Positions 1 through 11,654 of a stretch of DNA of 64,000 nt are shown piece after piece. The notes under the pieces were generated by a model. It was not told the DNA's origin. It ran no database searches and saw only the letters and a program-made list of their open reading frames with translations. This DNA is from Siphonodentalium dalli (lineage: Eukaryota; Mollusca; Scaphopoda; Gadilida; Siphonodentaliidae). Each line of letters opens with the position of its first letter. Within the stretch, counting starts at the first letter, position 1. The stretch lies in assembly GCA_032622095.1 (NCBI GenBank), contig CP136068.1:122207989-122271988 (forward strand). The letters run 5' to 3'. The position numbers and the translations under genes are program-made.

Positions 1-840
1 ATAAGGACACTGCTGTAGCATGCACCTTAACGAATGAGCCACGTGTGGTCCCGCGAAACTGATGACGCGTGCATGCATTACTGGTGCATATAATGTTAGT
101 ACTGAAACAGGGCAGATAGGTCATCACCATGGACACAGGAGGTCAGTGCTAGACTCAGCTATTGTACGATACATTGTGAATTTGTTTCGCTAACTTTGAA
201 GTTTGCACACACGCTGGTCATGTGCGCATTTTTCTTGAATTATTAAGAGTCCAACAGAAGGTGTACAAATTGCTTCGATCGTCAAGAGGGTATCTCCATT
301 CGTCTCGGCAAGTTTGTCAGATGCGTAACGGGCTCGACGGTGTCTAGGTGCAGAGTTGTGATTTCTTCCGTGAAATGATCACTTTGCACATTGTTTCCTG
401 CACTATATAATAAATAGGGTCGTGCTATGATCAAAGCTGTGAAAAATAGCGCAAAACCTAAACAAACCGGACAACTAACGAAATCAATATACATGTATAC
501 ATATATACTAACTCTGTACACAGAGTGGGTAAACGGTATCAACAACAAAAAAACAAAAAAACAAAAAACAACCCAGATCATGGGAATACCAGAACATTGG
601 AAGCAGGTAAGAACTGTTCAGAAGAAACGGGATTTATGATTGATGACGTCATACTACCTGATACACCGATGTTTTAACATTTTCCACAAACATTGAGATA
701 TCAAGCAACGTCAATAGCACTGTCGCTGTATTTCTTCATAAAATGCACACGTAAATGTAACGGATCTATACATAAGAGCTTAGCTATACTATTAACATTT
801 ATTCCATGCAATGTTCTTCTATTCTTCTGGACATCTTGTA
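1..840. other. No gene recognised
   Basis: Only short frames without recognisable domains are present. An A-rich run lies near 545-570. I see no repeat structure or RNA gene. Confidence 0.5.
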
Positions 841-842
841 TA

Positions 843-1366
843 GACACGGTGCTGGTTTCTTGTAGACACGATGTGGGTTTCTTGTAGACTCGATGTGGGT
901 TTCTTGTAGACTCGATGTGGGTTTCTTGTAGATTCGATGTGGGTTTCTTGTAGACTCGATGTGAGTTTCTTGTAGACTCGATGTGGGTTTCTTGTAGACT
1001 CGATGTGGGTTTCTTGTAGACTCGATGTGGGTTTCTTGTAGATTCGATGTGGGTTTCTTGTATAGACTCGATGTGAGTTTCTTGTAGACTCGATGTGGGT
1101 TTCTTGTAGATTCGATGTGGGTTTCTTGTAGACTCGATGTGAGTTTCTTGTAGACTCGATGTGAGTTTCTTGTAGACTCGATGTGGGTTTCTTGTAGACA
1201 CGATGTGGATTTCTTGTAGAGTCGATGTGGGTTTCTTGTGAGTTTCTTGTAGACTCGATGTGGGTTTCTTGTAGACACGATGTGGATTTCTTGTAGAGTC
1301 GATGTGGGTTTCTTGTAGAATCGAAGTGGGTTTCTTGTATACTCGATGTGGGTTTCTTGTAGACAT
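843..1366. repeat. 22-bp minisatellite
   Basis: About 24 tandem copies of a 22-bp unit that reads roughly GACTCGATGTGGGTTTCTTG plus TA. Point variants (GATTCG, GACACG, GAGTCG, GTGAGT) and a few short or slipped units occur. The unit length is not a multiple of three and lacks stops on the minus strand, so all three minus frames stay open and give long repetitive peptides that I do not regard as genes. The unit is flanked by ordinary unique sequence. Confidence 0.95.
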
Positions 1367-1604
1367 ATCCATGTTCGATTGGCCACGTTTCGGATTTCTT
1401 GGGGCCGCTATCCAGGTTGTATTGGGTGTCACAATGTTCGTCAAAATGGCAGTGCTTGCTACTCATTTCATGATACAATGCCAAGACTTCAAATGCATGA
1501 TACCACCTCTGTACGTTGAAAACGAGCACAAAAGATAACAGTTGAGAACCCTCTTTATTTTCTACCTCTTTTGGAAAATGAAAGAATGGACGCTCTTAGG
1601 GGCT

Positions 1605-2355
1605 TGTTACATGAGCCGGGACAAATCGGGTAGCCGGGACAACTCGGTCTGCCATGACAACTCGGTCGCGCTGTTACATGAGTCGAGACAACTCGATCAC
1701 CCGGGACAACTGAGTTTGACGTACACAAAACTATAGCTGTCAATCACCGCGTCACAGCGTGATGTTGGTGGTCATTATACGTCACTCACATGACTTGAAC
1801 ATTCTATTGGCTAACGCCATAAAGGCACAATGAATCGTGCAACGTTCCAGGTTTTCATCCCGGCTAGCCGGAATGACTCGCCGTTACACGGACCGAGTTT
1901 TCCCGGCTAACCGAGTTGCCCCGGCTAGGCGGGACGGGTTATCCCGGGTTGCCGAGTTGGCTCGGTCAATGAAGCAGCACACAATTATTTTAGTGAGAAA
2001 GCACAGAGGCACCCGGAAAATCGAGTTGCTCATTGAACATATGGTGTGTTGTTACATGAGCCGGATCAACTCGACTCACATAACAGCGAGTCATCCCGGT
2101 TAGTCTGGAACGTAACACGATTCGTACATGTACGTTGTGACTTGACATGACGTTAGCCAATAGAATGTCGACATTAGGGACTGTCGCCGTGACGCGTGAT
2201 TGATAGCTATAGATGGATAGCTAGTTTCATGAACGTCAAACCGAGTTGTCCCCGTTAGTTTAATTGAGTTGTCTCGGCTCACATAACAGCGTGATCGAGT
2301 TGTCCCGGCAGACCGGGTGGTCCCGGCTAGCCGAGTTGTCCCGGATCATGTAACA
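1605..2355. mobile_element. Foldback element with about 250-300-bp inverted arms
   Basis: The left arm (about 1605-1890) and right arm (about 2055-2355) are imperfect inverted copies. Both ends read TGTTACATGA followed by CCGGGACAA. The arms are packed with variants of CGGGACAACTCGG, and both contain the block ACATTCTATTGGCTAACG next to the centre. No transposase frame lies inside, so it is probably a non-autonomous foldback or MITE-like DNA element. I could not fix a target-site duplication. Confidence 0.8.
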
Positions 2356-3058
2356 TGTTTTATGCTGCCAAATATCTTGACTCGTCCCGGACTATACACA
2401 TTGCAATCGCTCTGCTTTGAGCGTTGTTATCTTAGGGGAGGTCACGTTAAAGAACGATAGCATCGCAGCTTTTTACATATGAGCCAGAGACGAGTCTCGC
2501 AAATATCAAATATGATGGGAATCGTTAAAGGCGCTTTTCAAGACCCTATAAATTGAGTATTAGTAAAGTTTTCCTTCTGGAAATTGCAGCACATCATATA
2601 TTGATTAGATACTGACATCGTGTGAATGTCCACCTATACAAGATCTGCCTAAATATTGCTTTATTGATTCTGTGGTGGGTAGAGGTCAGCTATTTGTTCA
2701 GCTTAAAACTTTATATGACACCAAACATGGCTACATGATTTATATTGATGTCAAGTGTTTGCACATACTGTGTGTTCTGGTATTGTGGACCGTTCATACA
2801 GCAAGAATGGCAGAGGGGTAAGCGTACTCTGTTTGCACAGCAAAAAACTGGCCAAAACCAAAACAAAGAGCCATTACCGCGCGCGTATTCGGTTCCTCAA
2901 GGCTATATTGGATTTGTATTCAATGTGAACTTTAAGACAGCTATCTGTTAACATCAAAATATATCTCTAAACTGAGCTATTTACATGTATCATGGCATCT
3001 TTAGTTCCCCACACATTACACAATCATACCATCACACACATGGGTCAGTATGGTGCAT
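2356..3058. other. No gene recognised
   Basis: Unique-looking AT-rich sequence. The 68-codon frame at 2745-2951 has no recognisable domain and I do not call it. Confidence 0.4.
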
Positions 3059-3059
3059 A

Positions 3060-3150
3060 GCGAATTAAGCCACCAGAAGCCATTCAGTGCAGGCGAGCTG
3101 GTTCGGAGACCCATAGATTCGTGATCCGTGGATTCTACGCGCAGTAGAAA
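3060..3150 (+). repeat. Possible SINE head remnant
   Basis: It contains a GCGAGCTGGTTCGG box and a block around 3070-3110 resembling the tRNA-like head of the sequence at 15185-15400 (GCC-A-AAGCCAT-CAG-T... GCTGGTTC). The match is short and diverged. Confidence 0.3.
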
Positions 3151-3159
3151 CACACTTTA

Positions 3160-3560
3160 TTCCAACACAAAGACAATACAAACATATACATTCAACATAG
3201 CATATTGAAAAAGGGTATAGTGACATCAAATTATTGCTGTATCTTATTCGATATTTGGAGGCATGTTATATCGGTTGGAAACGGAGACGACATGTGGTAA
3301 GCTATCAGCTTTTTTGGCCAACTTAGGAAGATGCTACCAAATATTCTTAAGATGGTAATATGTGTACAGAATCTTATCATATCTTGGTACCATGCCGTCT
3401 CATGAATACATCACTAAGGCAGCATGGGACCAATATCTTACATCTGGTCATAGATAGTTGGTACGGCATTTAATGGCTGATTGACTATGTGTTTATTAAT
3501 GTTTTTAAATAGAATAGATGAGAGGTATGTGGATTAAGTTGGGTTCGAACTGAGATGTAG
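3160..3560. other. No gene recognised
   Basis: Unique-looking sequence with no frame or repeat that I can support. Confidence 0.4.
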
Positions 3561-3564
3561 GAGA

Positions 3565-3566
<2 letters not shown>

Positions 3567-3625
<59 letters not shown>

Positions 3626-3627
3626 GG
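3567..3627. repeat. (GA)n microsatellite
   Basis: Nearly uninterrupted GA dinucleotides followed by purine-rich sequence with GATA-like steps. Confidence 0.95.
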
Positions 3628-3775
3628 CGGGAGAGATAGATAGAGGATGAGTAGGAGGGGGACATAATGCATATTAAAGACACGTCACAAGTGTACCCAG
3701 TGCATGTGGCGTGACTTCACAATGAAACTAACCCTGTGTGGTATTTCCAGCACAAAAAAAACGACTGACAATGAC

Positions 3776-3850
3776 GTGATATCATCGTCGTCATTGACAT
3801 TACCGTAGTCGTTGTTGTCATCATCGTCGTCATTGACCACCACCAGAATC
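3776..3850. repeat. ATC/GTC-rich simple sequence
   Basis: Degenerate trinucleotide tract of ATCATCGTCGTCATTGAC-type words, repeated twice. Confidence 0.6.
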
Positions 3851-4074
3851 ATCACATTTACCACTTGAATGGTGGGCGCACACTATATATGTAATATTGC
3901 ATTTAATATTGCGTGTAAAATTGTATGTAACTTACAGGGAGTCTGTGTTCAGTGTTATCATTAATCACTTTGCGAAAAAACGGTTAATTTTCAACAATAG
4001 TTGATAAATGAATAATTAATTACATGCGTCGGCAGTGCTGTTAGGAATGTGGCGAATTGACTCGGCCCATTATA

Positions 4075-4760
4075 TATAGATAGATAGATAGTTTAATGAC
4101 ATAAAACGTCCACACGAGACCGATGTCAAAATAACAAATATATATAACAATGTCAACAATGATTCAACATAATATATATGCTATAGTAACTATTTCATTA
4201 TTATAGCAGTAGAATTTGACATTTCTTTGAAAAATGTCCGGACCATGTTGCAGATACTGTTGCATGCATGAGGCTCGTTGTTTTGCATTATGTATTGGAA
4301 TTTTTGGCCATCATTCAATCCAATAAATATATCACTCGTCATCCCTATCTCACAAAAGAAGTGTTTACGCATCTTATCACATGTGCTGCAGCGAATAAGG
4401 AAGTGTTCTTCATTCTCAACCTCCATGTTACATTTCCTACTAATTCTTTCATCAAGTGACACTTTTGTGCACATATTGCTACATTGACTAATTACTCTAT
4501 CAACTAAAGACGACGTCCCTCGAGTTTCACATAAAGAATTCAAGATGTGTGACAACTTCGCCTCGATTCTTTGGAGCAGTAATAGCCGTAAGGCTTGTCA
4601 CGCAGTCTGAATTTCAACAGTGATATCCATGGCACATGTTTGTTTGATTGATTTACAAGAACTAAATCTTCTATAAACAAGACGACATCTTATATCTAGC
4701 GGATTCAACTTGCCAAAGATTCTACCAAAATTTCGATTTAGTATTTAGAAATATGTTTCT
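4075..4760 (-). mobile_element. 3' end of a non-LTR retrotransposon
   Basis: Read on the minus strand, the end of a coding frame (4190-4555) is followed by an AT-rich 3' region that finishes in a TAGA-type tetranucleotide tract at 4075-4095, the kind of short repeat tail common at 3' ends of LINE-like elements. Everything upstream of the last part of ORF2 is lost or unrecognisable. It is probably a 5'-truncated dead copy. Confidence 0.65.
4190..4555 (-). pseudogene. Non-LTR ORF2 C-terminal tail
   Basis: A 121-codon frame resembling the extreme C terminus of Jockey/CR1-type ORF2 proteins, downstream of the reverse transcriptase domain. A Cys/His cluster reads RKCNMEVENEEHFLIRC, followed by CDKMRKHFF, matching the usual C...EEH-x3-C knuckle of these tails. 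The same layout occurs at the end of element A (near 32155-32220). No reverse transcriptase motif remains and the frame start is not a true start, so it is a truncated remnant. Confidence 0.65.
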
Positions 4761-4904
4761 GTCACCTAATTTCGATTCATGAATTATCTCCCTTCGGAGT
4801 TAAGAAAAGATTCTAAGTTGGCCCATATATCGATATTTCCGAATGTCTGTCTGTTTGTGTTCTATGGAAATTAACAGGGGACCATCTAGCTGACCCAAAT
4901 GAGT

Positions 4905-5035
4905 CTAACATCGTGGGGGGGGGGCGGTCTGCAAAAAAAATCCGTATATAGCAGGGGGGGGGGGGGGGGGGGGTCGCGCACAAAAATTCCATATATAGGG
5001 CGGGGGTGGGTGGGTCATTTGGACCTGGAAAAAAT
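4905..5035. repeat. G-rich repeat module with G20 run
   Basis: Two G runs (4914-4923 and twenty consecutive G at 4954-4973) alternate with A-rich and TATATA words, then GGTGGGTGGGTC. Modules of similar composition and order lie near 6733 and 8335. The G run is prone to length error in sequencing. Confidence 0.7.
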
Positions 5036-5039
5036 GCGT

Positions 5040-6020
5040 AAATGACCAAAAATGCAAATTGTTTCCTCCACTTAAAATCACTGTTTTTGTGATCATGTAA
5101 TCTGTTAATATCAACCATATGACACACTAGGCTATTTAAAACATACTAACCAGAACTAACTACCATTTAGGGGTGTATGTATGCTGATGTATGTCAAAAT
5201 TAATGTACCAGATTTCGACGGATGAAAGATACATTTATAAACAAATCATATAACAAACATTAAAACACAAGAACAAACATTTATAATATGCATATCCAAG
5301 ATAGCCTTTCAATTGGATGTCAAAGTGTATGCTATAGCTATATATATATACACATGTGTATCTCTTTAAGGGTTTGAACAAAATATAAAGCTGAGTTTAC
5401 ATTGATGAATTCTGTGATGAATTTTACAATTACTTTTGACAAATTTGTTTACTGTTATAACATAATTATATGCTCAGACACGATCAGTCGACAATGCTTG
5501 CATATAAGCATAATTATGAAATGATTACCATCTTCTGTTCTTAATCCACATAATGGGTATTATTTGTTATCAAGATAAACTTGATGATACAAACAAAAAT
5601 AACAATTCCACTATATTCCACTGGTTTAAAACTATAAAACAAAATAACTCATACAAAAAGTTCATACTATTTGGATAACAATATGAAAGCTTAGCCTTTT
5701 GTGATATTAATTCAACCACAGTTATTATTCACAAGTCTAAGCAGTTACGTACTGTACAGATACATATAGTAAGGTAGTATATCTGGAGTTCCAGTTATTT
5801 GACTGCCAATACATATGGTATTGTAATTATTAGTTGCTTGTTTATTATTGGTTGCTTTGATATTCAATTTAGGATATAGCAGGATAGAGCAATGTAACTA
5901 TAAAAGTAGCTTTTGGTATTAAAGTCTCAACTTATTCCATAGAATATAAGCATGGCTAATATGAACTTTGTTCTTGAAACTAATTATAAATCATACTAAC
6001 CTGGATCAAACTGCACAGGT
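5040..6020. other. AT-rich, no gene recognised
   Basis: AT-rich sequence with short TATATA steps. No convincing frame or repeat was seen. Confidence 0.45.
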
Positions 6021-6023
6021 AAT

Positions 6024-6284
6024 TTATGCAACTCTCTTCATGCGAACTTTCTCAGAGTCACATATCTTAACTGGACAGTCTGATCCAGGATGCTTGTTCT
6101 TATAATGGGTTTCCATGTGATACATCCAGTAAACCACATTGCACAGGGGGCACCTACATGTATACGGACGGTTTGTACAAGGTGACTGTAGCTTGGATAT
6201 CTCCGCTGGCTTTAAACTAAACTTTATACTCTGATAATGAGTTAATAATACTACCAATTCTTCACTAATATTGGTATATGTCAA
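6024..6284 (-). CDS. Possible zinc-finger exon or remnant
   Basis: An 86-codon minus-strand frame contains CRCPLCNVVYWMYHMETHYK followed by NKHP. The spacing is C-x2-C-x11-H-x4-H, as in a C2H2-type finger, and then a basic end. It could be an exon of a host zinc-finger gene or a relic of a transposon protein. The frame has no clear upstream partner, and a GTTAGT donor-like site lies just past its stop. I cannot name a gene, and the finger may be fortuitous. Confidence 0.25.
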   Translation of the reverse strand: MTYTNISEELVVLLTHYQSIKFSLKPAEISKLQSPCTNRPYTCRCPLCNVVYWMYHMETHYKNKHPGSDCPVKICDSEKVRMKRVA

Positions 6285-6289
6285 TCAGC

Positions 6290-6730
6290 ACACCAACATG
6301 ACATACATACATACATGTATTTAGACTGTGAGCTGCTGTGAGTGTGACTTTCCTTGGGTCCCATCATACCCATGTGCAGATATATATCACAGAAATAGGG
6401 GAGATGAAATTTGTTCTACCCCTATTACTACAGTATTACTATTGGGCCTTGGCTCTAAAACATCTTATACTATTGTTATATAAAAAAATATGGAGTTATT
6501 GAGGATATCAGGACATGTATTACCTCATAATTATTATGTTTTATGGCATTATGCCAAATGTTTTTAAGTGCATGCATTCAGCATTTCCACATGTTATACT
6601 AATAGAATTATCTCCCTTTAGAGCAGTTTTAAAGGTTTATTACAATGCTGGGAATAGTATTAAATAATAAGAAACGGAACATTTCTTTGCTAGGCTATGA
6701 TTTGGTATATATTTTATGTTTTTTGTAAGA
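6290..6730. other. No gene recognised
   Basis: AT-rich sequence with an AATTATCTCCCTTT word at about 6606 that also occurs near 4777. No gene was seen. Confidence 0.4.
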
Positions 6731-6732
6731 TT

Positions 6733-6921
6733 TTGGGGGTGGGTCCCAAAAATTGGGCGGAAAAAAAGAAAAACATTGCAGGTAGAGGGGTGGTGGGTCC
6801 CCGAGAGGGGCAAAAACATTTTTTTCGCCTTATATATGTAAATTTTTCCCGCGACCCCCCCCTGTATATAGGTTCGGGGTGGGTGGGTGGTCCAGAGGCG
6901 GAAAAAAAATGGTGCTTGTAA
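6733..6921. repeat. G-rich repeat module, copy 2
   Basis: It contains GGGGGTGGGTCCC, GGTGGTGGGTCCCCGAGAGG, an A-rich stretch, TATATATGTAAATTTTTCCC, then GGTGGGTGGGTGGTCC. The order of words matches 8335-8470 closely and 4905-5035 loosely. Confidence 0.7.
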
Positions 6922-8334
6922 ATTTTTTCCAAAATGGGTTTTTTTCAAACAATTTACAAGTACTGACCATGTAATGTTGTTTGTAAGCATGTTGTTTGTA
7001 AGCATGTACCATGCTTGTTGGTATAGGGCTATATAGGCAGCTAAAGTGACTCTTTAGCCTCAGATTTAGCAACATTCTGGATTTCACAGTATCCCGGACC
7101 ACTTCACAGTGGTCCACCGTATTAACGTTCAGGAAACTAATGATCAACGGAAGAAATATTTAGTAACAAAATTAATATATTACCCAGTTGTATTATCTGA
7201 ATAAAAGTAATAAAAAAAAAAAACTCTATCACAAATTGGATACTACATGGTGAATACTCAATGATGACTACTAGTAGATATCATTAACCTGATTGTTGCA
7301 TAACATGAAATTGAAAAGGGTATCTCATAAATTTCTAATGTCTGAAATACTGTCTTGTTCTGGCATGTAATCAAATTCATTCCTTCTGGTTATATCTCAT
7401 CTTGAATGATTGCAACAATTATCCAAATAAAACTGAATTGGTTATGATGAATGACATTACTGTTTACTGCTCAGACAATCCCAAATGAAGGTGACGCTAT
7501 TCTCATTGAATTTCCGAACTTCATCTGGGAGCTTTACTGCTCAACAAGACGAAACTAAAATACTAATTGTATACTGTTATCACTTACAAATAGATGAACT
7601 GAAATAATGTGATGCATTCAGATGCATTGAGAAATGACATTCAATTATTCATTCTGGTCTATCACCATATCAAACCACATCAAAATTTGACAACCGACAC
7701 TTAACTTATATTGTAAAAACTTTGTATAGACTGAATTTCATAAAGTCCCATAACTCTGGTAGGCATTGGTGGTCACAACCCGCGATATTATGCATATTCG
7801 TCCCCAATTTCTGGTCCGTCACCATGCCATAGGGCATCAAATATGACAACTGACTCTTGAGTTAAAATTCAAAATGTTTGTACGGACAGACGGCTTGAGA
7901 CGTCAACTATATACCCGCCGACTAATATCGGACAGTATAATAACCATATATATATGTGTATACCTAACCAAAAACAATTCCCCTCCCCACCCCATCCCGT
8001 TGGATAAGACTAAAGAGTTCTTTGATCATGCACATATAATTGTGGAACCCCTGACCTGTTTACCACTATTTACACTGGCCAGTGTTCTCTGTCAGACACA
8101 ACACACTCGATATATTAAGGCTATAATGGGGTCTAGGGCAATTTGTGACATATAGTGTACCTACACAATGCTTAATTAATATTGTTGTTAGATACTGAAA
8201 ACACCAGGAAACACATGGAAATACAGTATATTTTTCGTTTTTTCTGATCTGTGTTTACCAATTAGTAAGGCAGTTAACACAGTTATTGAAGAACGGCTAA
8301 AAAAAACCTCTGAAATTTTGATAAAAACATGAGA
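6922..8334. other. No gene recognised
   Basis: Includes a repeated GTAAGCATGTTGTTT word near 6980. A stretch at about 7740-7960 looks like a degraded interspersed repeat (TACGGACAGACGG). No coding frame is supported. Confidence 0.4.
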
Positions 8335-8470
8335 AACGGGGGGTGGGTCCCCCAAAATTTTGGAGGAAATTTTTTTTTTTTGTGCAAAAATGGGGGTGGT
8401 GGGTCCCTCGAGGTCGGAAAAAAACTTTTTGGGCCCTATATGTGCAATTTTTTTCCAGACCCCCCCTGCT
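8335..8470. repeat. G-rich repeat module, copy 3
   Basis: GGGGGGTGGGTCCCCC, a T run, GGGGGTGGTGGGTCCCTCGAG, A- and T-rich spacers and a closing C7 run. It has the same word order as copy 2. Confidence 0.7.
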
Positions 8471-8499
8471 AACATCGGTAAATTATTACGAGGAAGATG

Positions 8500-9935
8500 A
8501 TGGTCCAGGTAAACATTTTCTAAAGTGAGACTGCTGGTGTCAGGGACAGAAAAGGGGAGGGGAAACAAAATGGATGACATTTTGTTGCCGATTTCCACAA
8601 AACATATACATAATCATCTCCATGATACGAGGAGTCTATAGTGTGGTTTATTAATGCCAAAAGTGCCGTCGTTTGAGTCAAGATTGGGGAGGGAGGGTCA
8701 CCAAAATTGATAAAAATATTTTTAGACTCGATTTCCACCAAATTTATACATGTTCTTTTCCAACATACGAGAAATATAATCATGGGGTTTGAAGACGCCA
8801 AATTGATTCCATTTGTGTCGGAGATAGAGGGGAGACTAAACTTGATAAGACTGTGTTTAATCCCCGATATCCACGAAACATATATTATATCATATTTATG
8901 GAGGCACGGCGTCAGTATGAGAGTTCCTTGCTTCAAATGTGCTTGCTTCATTGAGCGTGAACAAATTCTCATTTCTTATCGCAATGGCCATGTATTGATC
9001 GAAATGGCACATTGAGATTCGCTCCCAGACTTCGACGATCTTATCCACGACCTATCCACCTCGGCTACGGGGACATCCCTGGTAAGGAAGACCTTTCACT
9101 GAGATTTGGGAAGCGTATCAGTTTGAACATGGGTTCGAATATTGACAAAGAACGAATCTATACCATTATATTGGAATAGCACAATGCATTTCCTCCGAAA
9201 TTGTATCTGTGGCCAAGCCTTGCTTGAAATAGGGTGTCTGTCATTTGCAGAATGAGGTCCCCAGAGGGTGAATTTAGTGATGCTACCCCGCATAGCGCGC
9301 TAGCACAACCAAATTCACCCTCTATGAACCTCATTCTGCTGAGGTGTAAGCAGAATGAGGTCCCCAGAGGGCGAATTTGGTGATGCTGCTAGCCCGCTAT
9401 GCGGGGGTAGCATCACTAAATTCACCCTCTGGGGACCTCATTCTGCAAATGACAGACACCCTATTTCAAATAGGGTGTCTGTCATTTGCAGAATGAGGTC
9501 CCCAGAGGGTGAATTCAGTGAAGGCTTGTCTGTGGCCATACGAGTACTGGTACTGGCGTATATATAGTAATCTCCATGACATGAAGAGTCTAATTGTAGG
9601 GTTTAATGGTGCCAAAAGTGGCGCTTTTCAAGTCAAGGTTGGAAAGGGGAGGGTCACAAACATTTATAAAAATATATGTAGCGCCCATTTCGACCAATTA
9701 TATATATATTCTTGCCCATGATTTGCGGATTCGAATCGTGTGGTTTAAATACGCCATCATGATCATACGATGGGGAGGGGGTGGGGCATACCATTGATAT
9801 GAATGTTTTAGTTGCCGATTTCCACAAAAGTTACATGTAGTCATCTCCATGATACGAGAAATCGAGAAATGCGGTTTAAAGATACCAAAGTGGCCTTTGG
9901 GTCAGTGATGGGGGATGGGAGGGGCACATACAGTA
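8500..9935. repeat. Degenerate ~140-bp satellite, interrupted
   Basis: Diverged tandem units begin with words like CCGATTTCCACAAAACATAT at about 8587, 8728, 8866, 9679 and 9816, a spacing of 137-141 bp where uninterrupted. Each has a CATCTCCATGATACGAG-like block, a GGTTTAA-GACGCCAAAAGTG-like block and a G-rich GGGGAGGGTCAC-like block. Hairpin elements at 9221-9520 split the array. Frames across it (such as 8707-9015) are repeat by-products. Confidence 0.8.
9221..9520. mobile_element. Cluster of palindromic GAGGTCCCCAGAGGG hairpin elements
   Basis: Three head-to-tail and head-to-head copies of a hairpin unit: TGTCATTTGCAGAATGAGG, then TCCCCAGAGGGTGAATTTAG and TGATGCTAGCCCGC, followed by the complement. 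Arms at about 9416-9466 and 9468-9518 form a near-perfect 103-nt palindrome centred on the C at 9467. Related units occur at 18655-19035 and 42150-42485. There is no coding capacity, so it is a non-autonomous DNA element. Confidence 0.85.
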
Positions 9936-9945
9936 CATGACAGGG

Positions 9946-10012
9946 TCCGCGCTGGATCGAAATTTACTTTTGCCAAATAATTTGTCAAATAAAAAAGTTG
10001 CCAAAATGTTTT
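9946..10012. mobile_element. Truncated hAT-like element end
   Basis: CAGGGTCCGCGCTGG followed by several TTTGCCAAAT-type words. This resembles the left end of the element at 15853-16147. I could not identify the opposite end. Confidence 0.4.
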
Positions 10013-10234
10013 TGATAGGATCATCATTAGTTGCAGATCCGATGCTGACTCTATGCCTTGCTAAGCGCATGTCGAATCTTTTGAATTTCTAACTGATATT
10101 TCTGTGATGTTGAAACCATTGGTCACAGCGCCATCTTAGGTAGGTCCTGACACAAGTTTAATCCACCCGTATCGGATCGATACGGACCAACATTGTACAA
10201 AAGTAAAACAAATTTGTTAATATATATTAGCATT

Positions 10235-10680
10235 CGGTAGAGGCTAATATAACATGCCAATCTGACGCTCTGGCATGCCATAATTGCTTCACTACATACA
10301 AACAAGTAAGTACAGGCTAATATTACATGCAAATCTGACGCTTTGGCAGGCAAAAATTGCTTCATTACAACAACACAAGTAAATACAAGCCAATACTGCA
10401 TGCCAATATGACGCTCTGCGTGGCAAGCCAAAATTGCTTCACTACAACCAAACAAGTAAGTACAGGCTAATATTACATGCCAATATGACGGTCTGCATGG
10501 TATGCCAAAATTGCTTCACTACAACCAACCAAGTAAGTACAGGCTAATATTATATGCCAATATGACGCTCTGCATGGCATGCCAAAATAAATTGCTTCAC
10601 TACAACCAACCAAGTAAGTACTGGCTAATATTGCTTGCCAAAATAAATTGCTTCACAAAAACCAAACAAGTAACAACAAT
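10235..10680. repeat. ~77-bp tandem repeat
   Basis: Five to six units carry AAATTGCTTCACTACAACCA, then CAAGTAAGTACAGGCTAATA, then ATGCCAATATGACGCTCTGC. The spacing of ATTGCTTC is 73, 77, 77, 81 and 56 bp. Units degrade towards the right. Frames on either strand here are by-products. Confidence 0.9.
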
Positions 10681-10689
10681 AATGGATAA

Positions 10690-11650
10690 AATAACGGATA
10701 TATTTGACAATTTGAAATTAGCAACATTCACTATCCGGGCTTTGTGATCTATTTTGGCTAGATCGCCCTTCCATAAAAATATTTGAAGAAGTGTTTTAAA
10801 GAGCCAGCCCGAGAACGTCAGACTGGCATTCAATATTAGCCCGTACTGAAGGCTAATATTTCTTAGCAATTTCAACTACAATATAATGTAGGTTGGTATC
10901 GGGTGGTTAATTCACTGTTACTGTGGAAATTGGGACAGGGTATTACATGTTGTATATAAACTAGTTCTTTTTGAAGTGAGAACTAAAAGTAATCCTGCAT
11001 GCCATTGACTTCTGGCGAAACAACATAAATCATTCTGTGACTTGAATGTTCCAAATCAGGACAAACAAATGAATCGGTCACAGCAATTCACGATAGACAA
11101 ATGAATGGACCACATAGGAGCGCCACCAAGAGGGAGAATCCGGGTTAAAATGAATTAAACCAGAGTACTCAACAAGACGGGCGCCCAGTCATATCGGATT
11201 ATCGCCCATTAAGACATCGCTTGCACATACGGTGAGTGGTCATTATTGGATAAAGGAGATCGCCGTCTGGTCCTACGATGCCCGACGCATTGACGTCTGC
11301 GAGCTCAATCAGTTGCTGGTTTCTTTCGAGTGGGTTCCAATAGATCCTACTTTCACGGCCCATTGTCAGTGAAATCACATGAAGAAGATAAAACGAATCA
11401 CTCCATGAAGCTAATTCTCTCTTGTTGCTGGTGGGCAGAATTTTGTTTGGCTTACCACGATTCGGTCTCATTGCGCTCAAATAACAACAAACACATCAGA
11501 TGCATAAGATACAAGAAAACCATAGTCAGAAATGGTAACGCCACCAAGATAATATTATTAGCTATAAATATAAATTATAATATAAAATATATTGGTTACA
11601 TGAATGCACTGCCTCAGAATTCCGTTAAAACAACTAATCCTTCAAATTAT
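10690..11650. other. No gene recognised
   Basis: A weak inverted echo of the preceding array (AATATTAGCCCGTACTGAAG) sits near 10832. The rest has no feature that I can support. Confidence 0.4.
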
Positions 11651-11654
11651 TACA

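Noticed and set aside
701-1529. Three long overlapping minus-strand frames (up to 247 codons)
   Set aside because: They are translations of the 22-bp minisatellite in three phases, with no natural start or domain.
10235-10680. Possible CRISPR-like array
   Set aside because: Units are tandem without unique spacers and vary along their whole length. The genome is eukaryotic.
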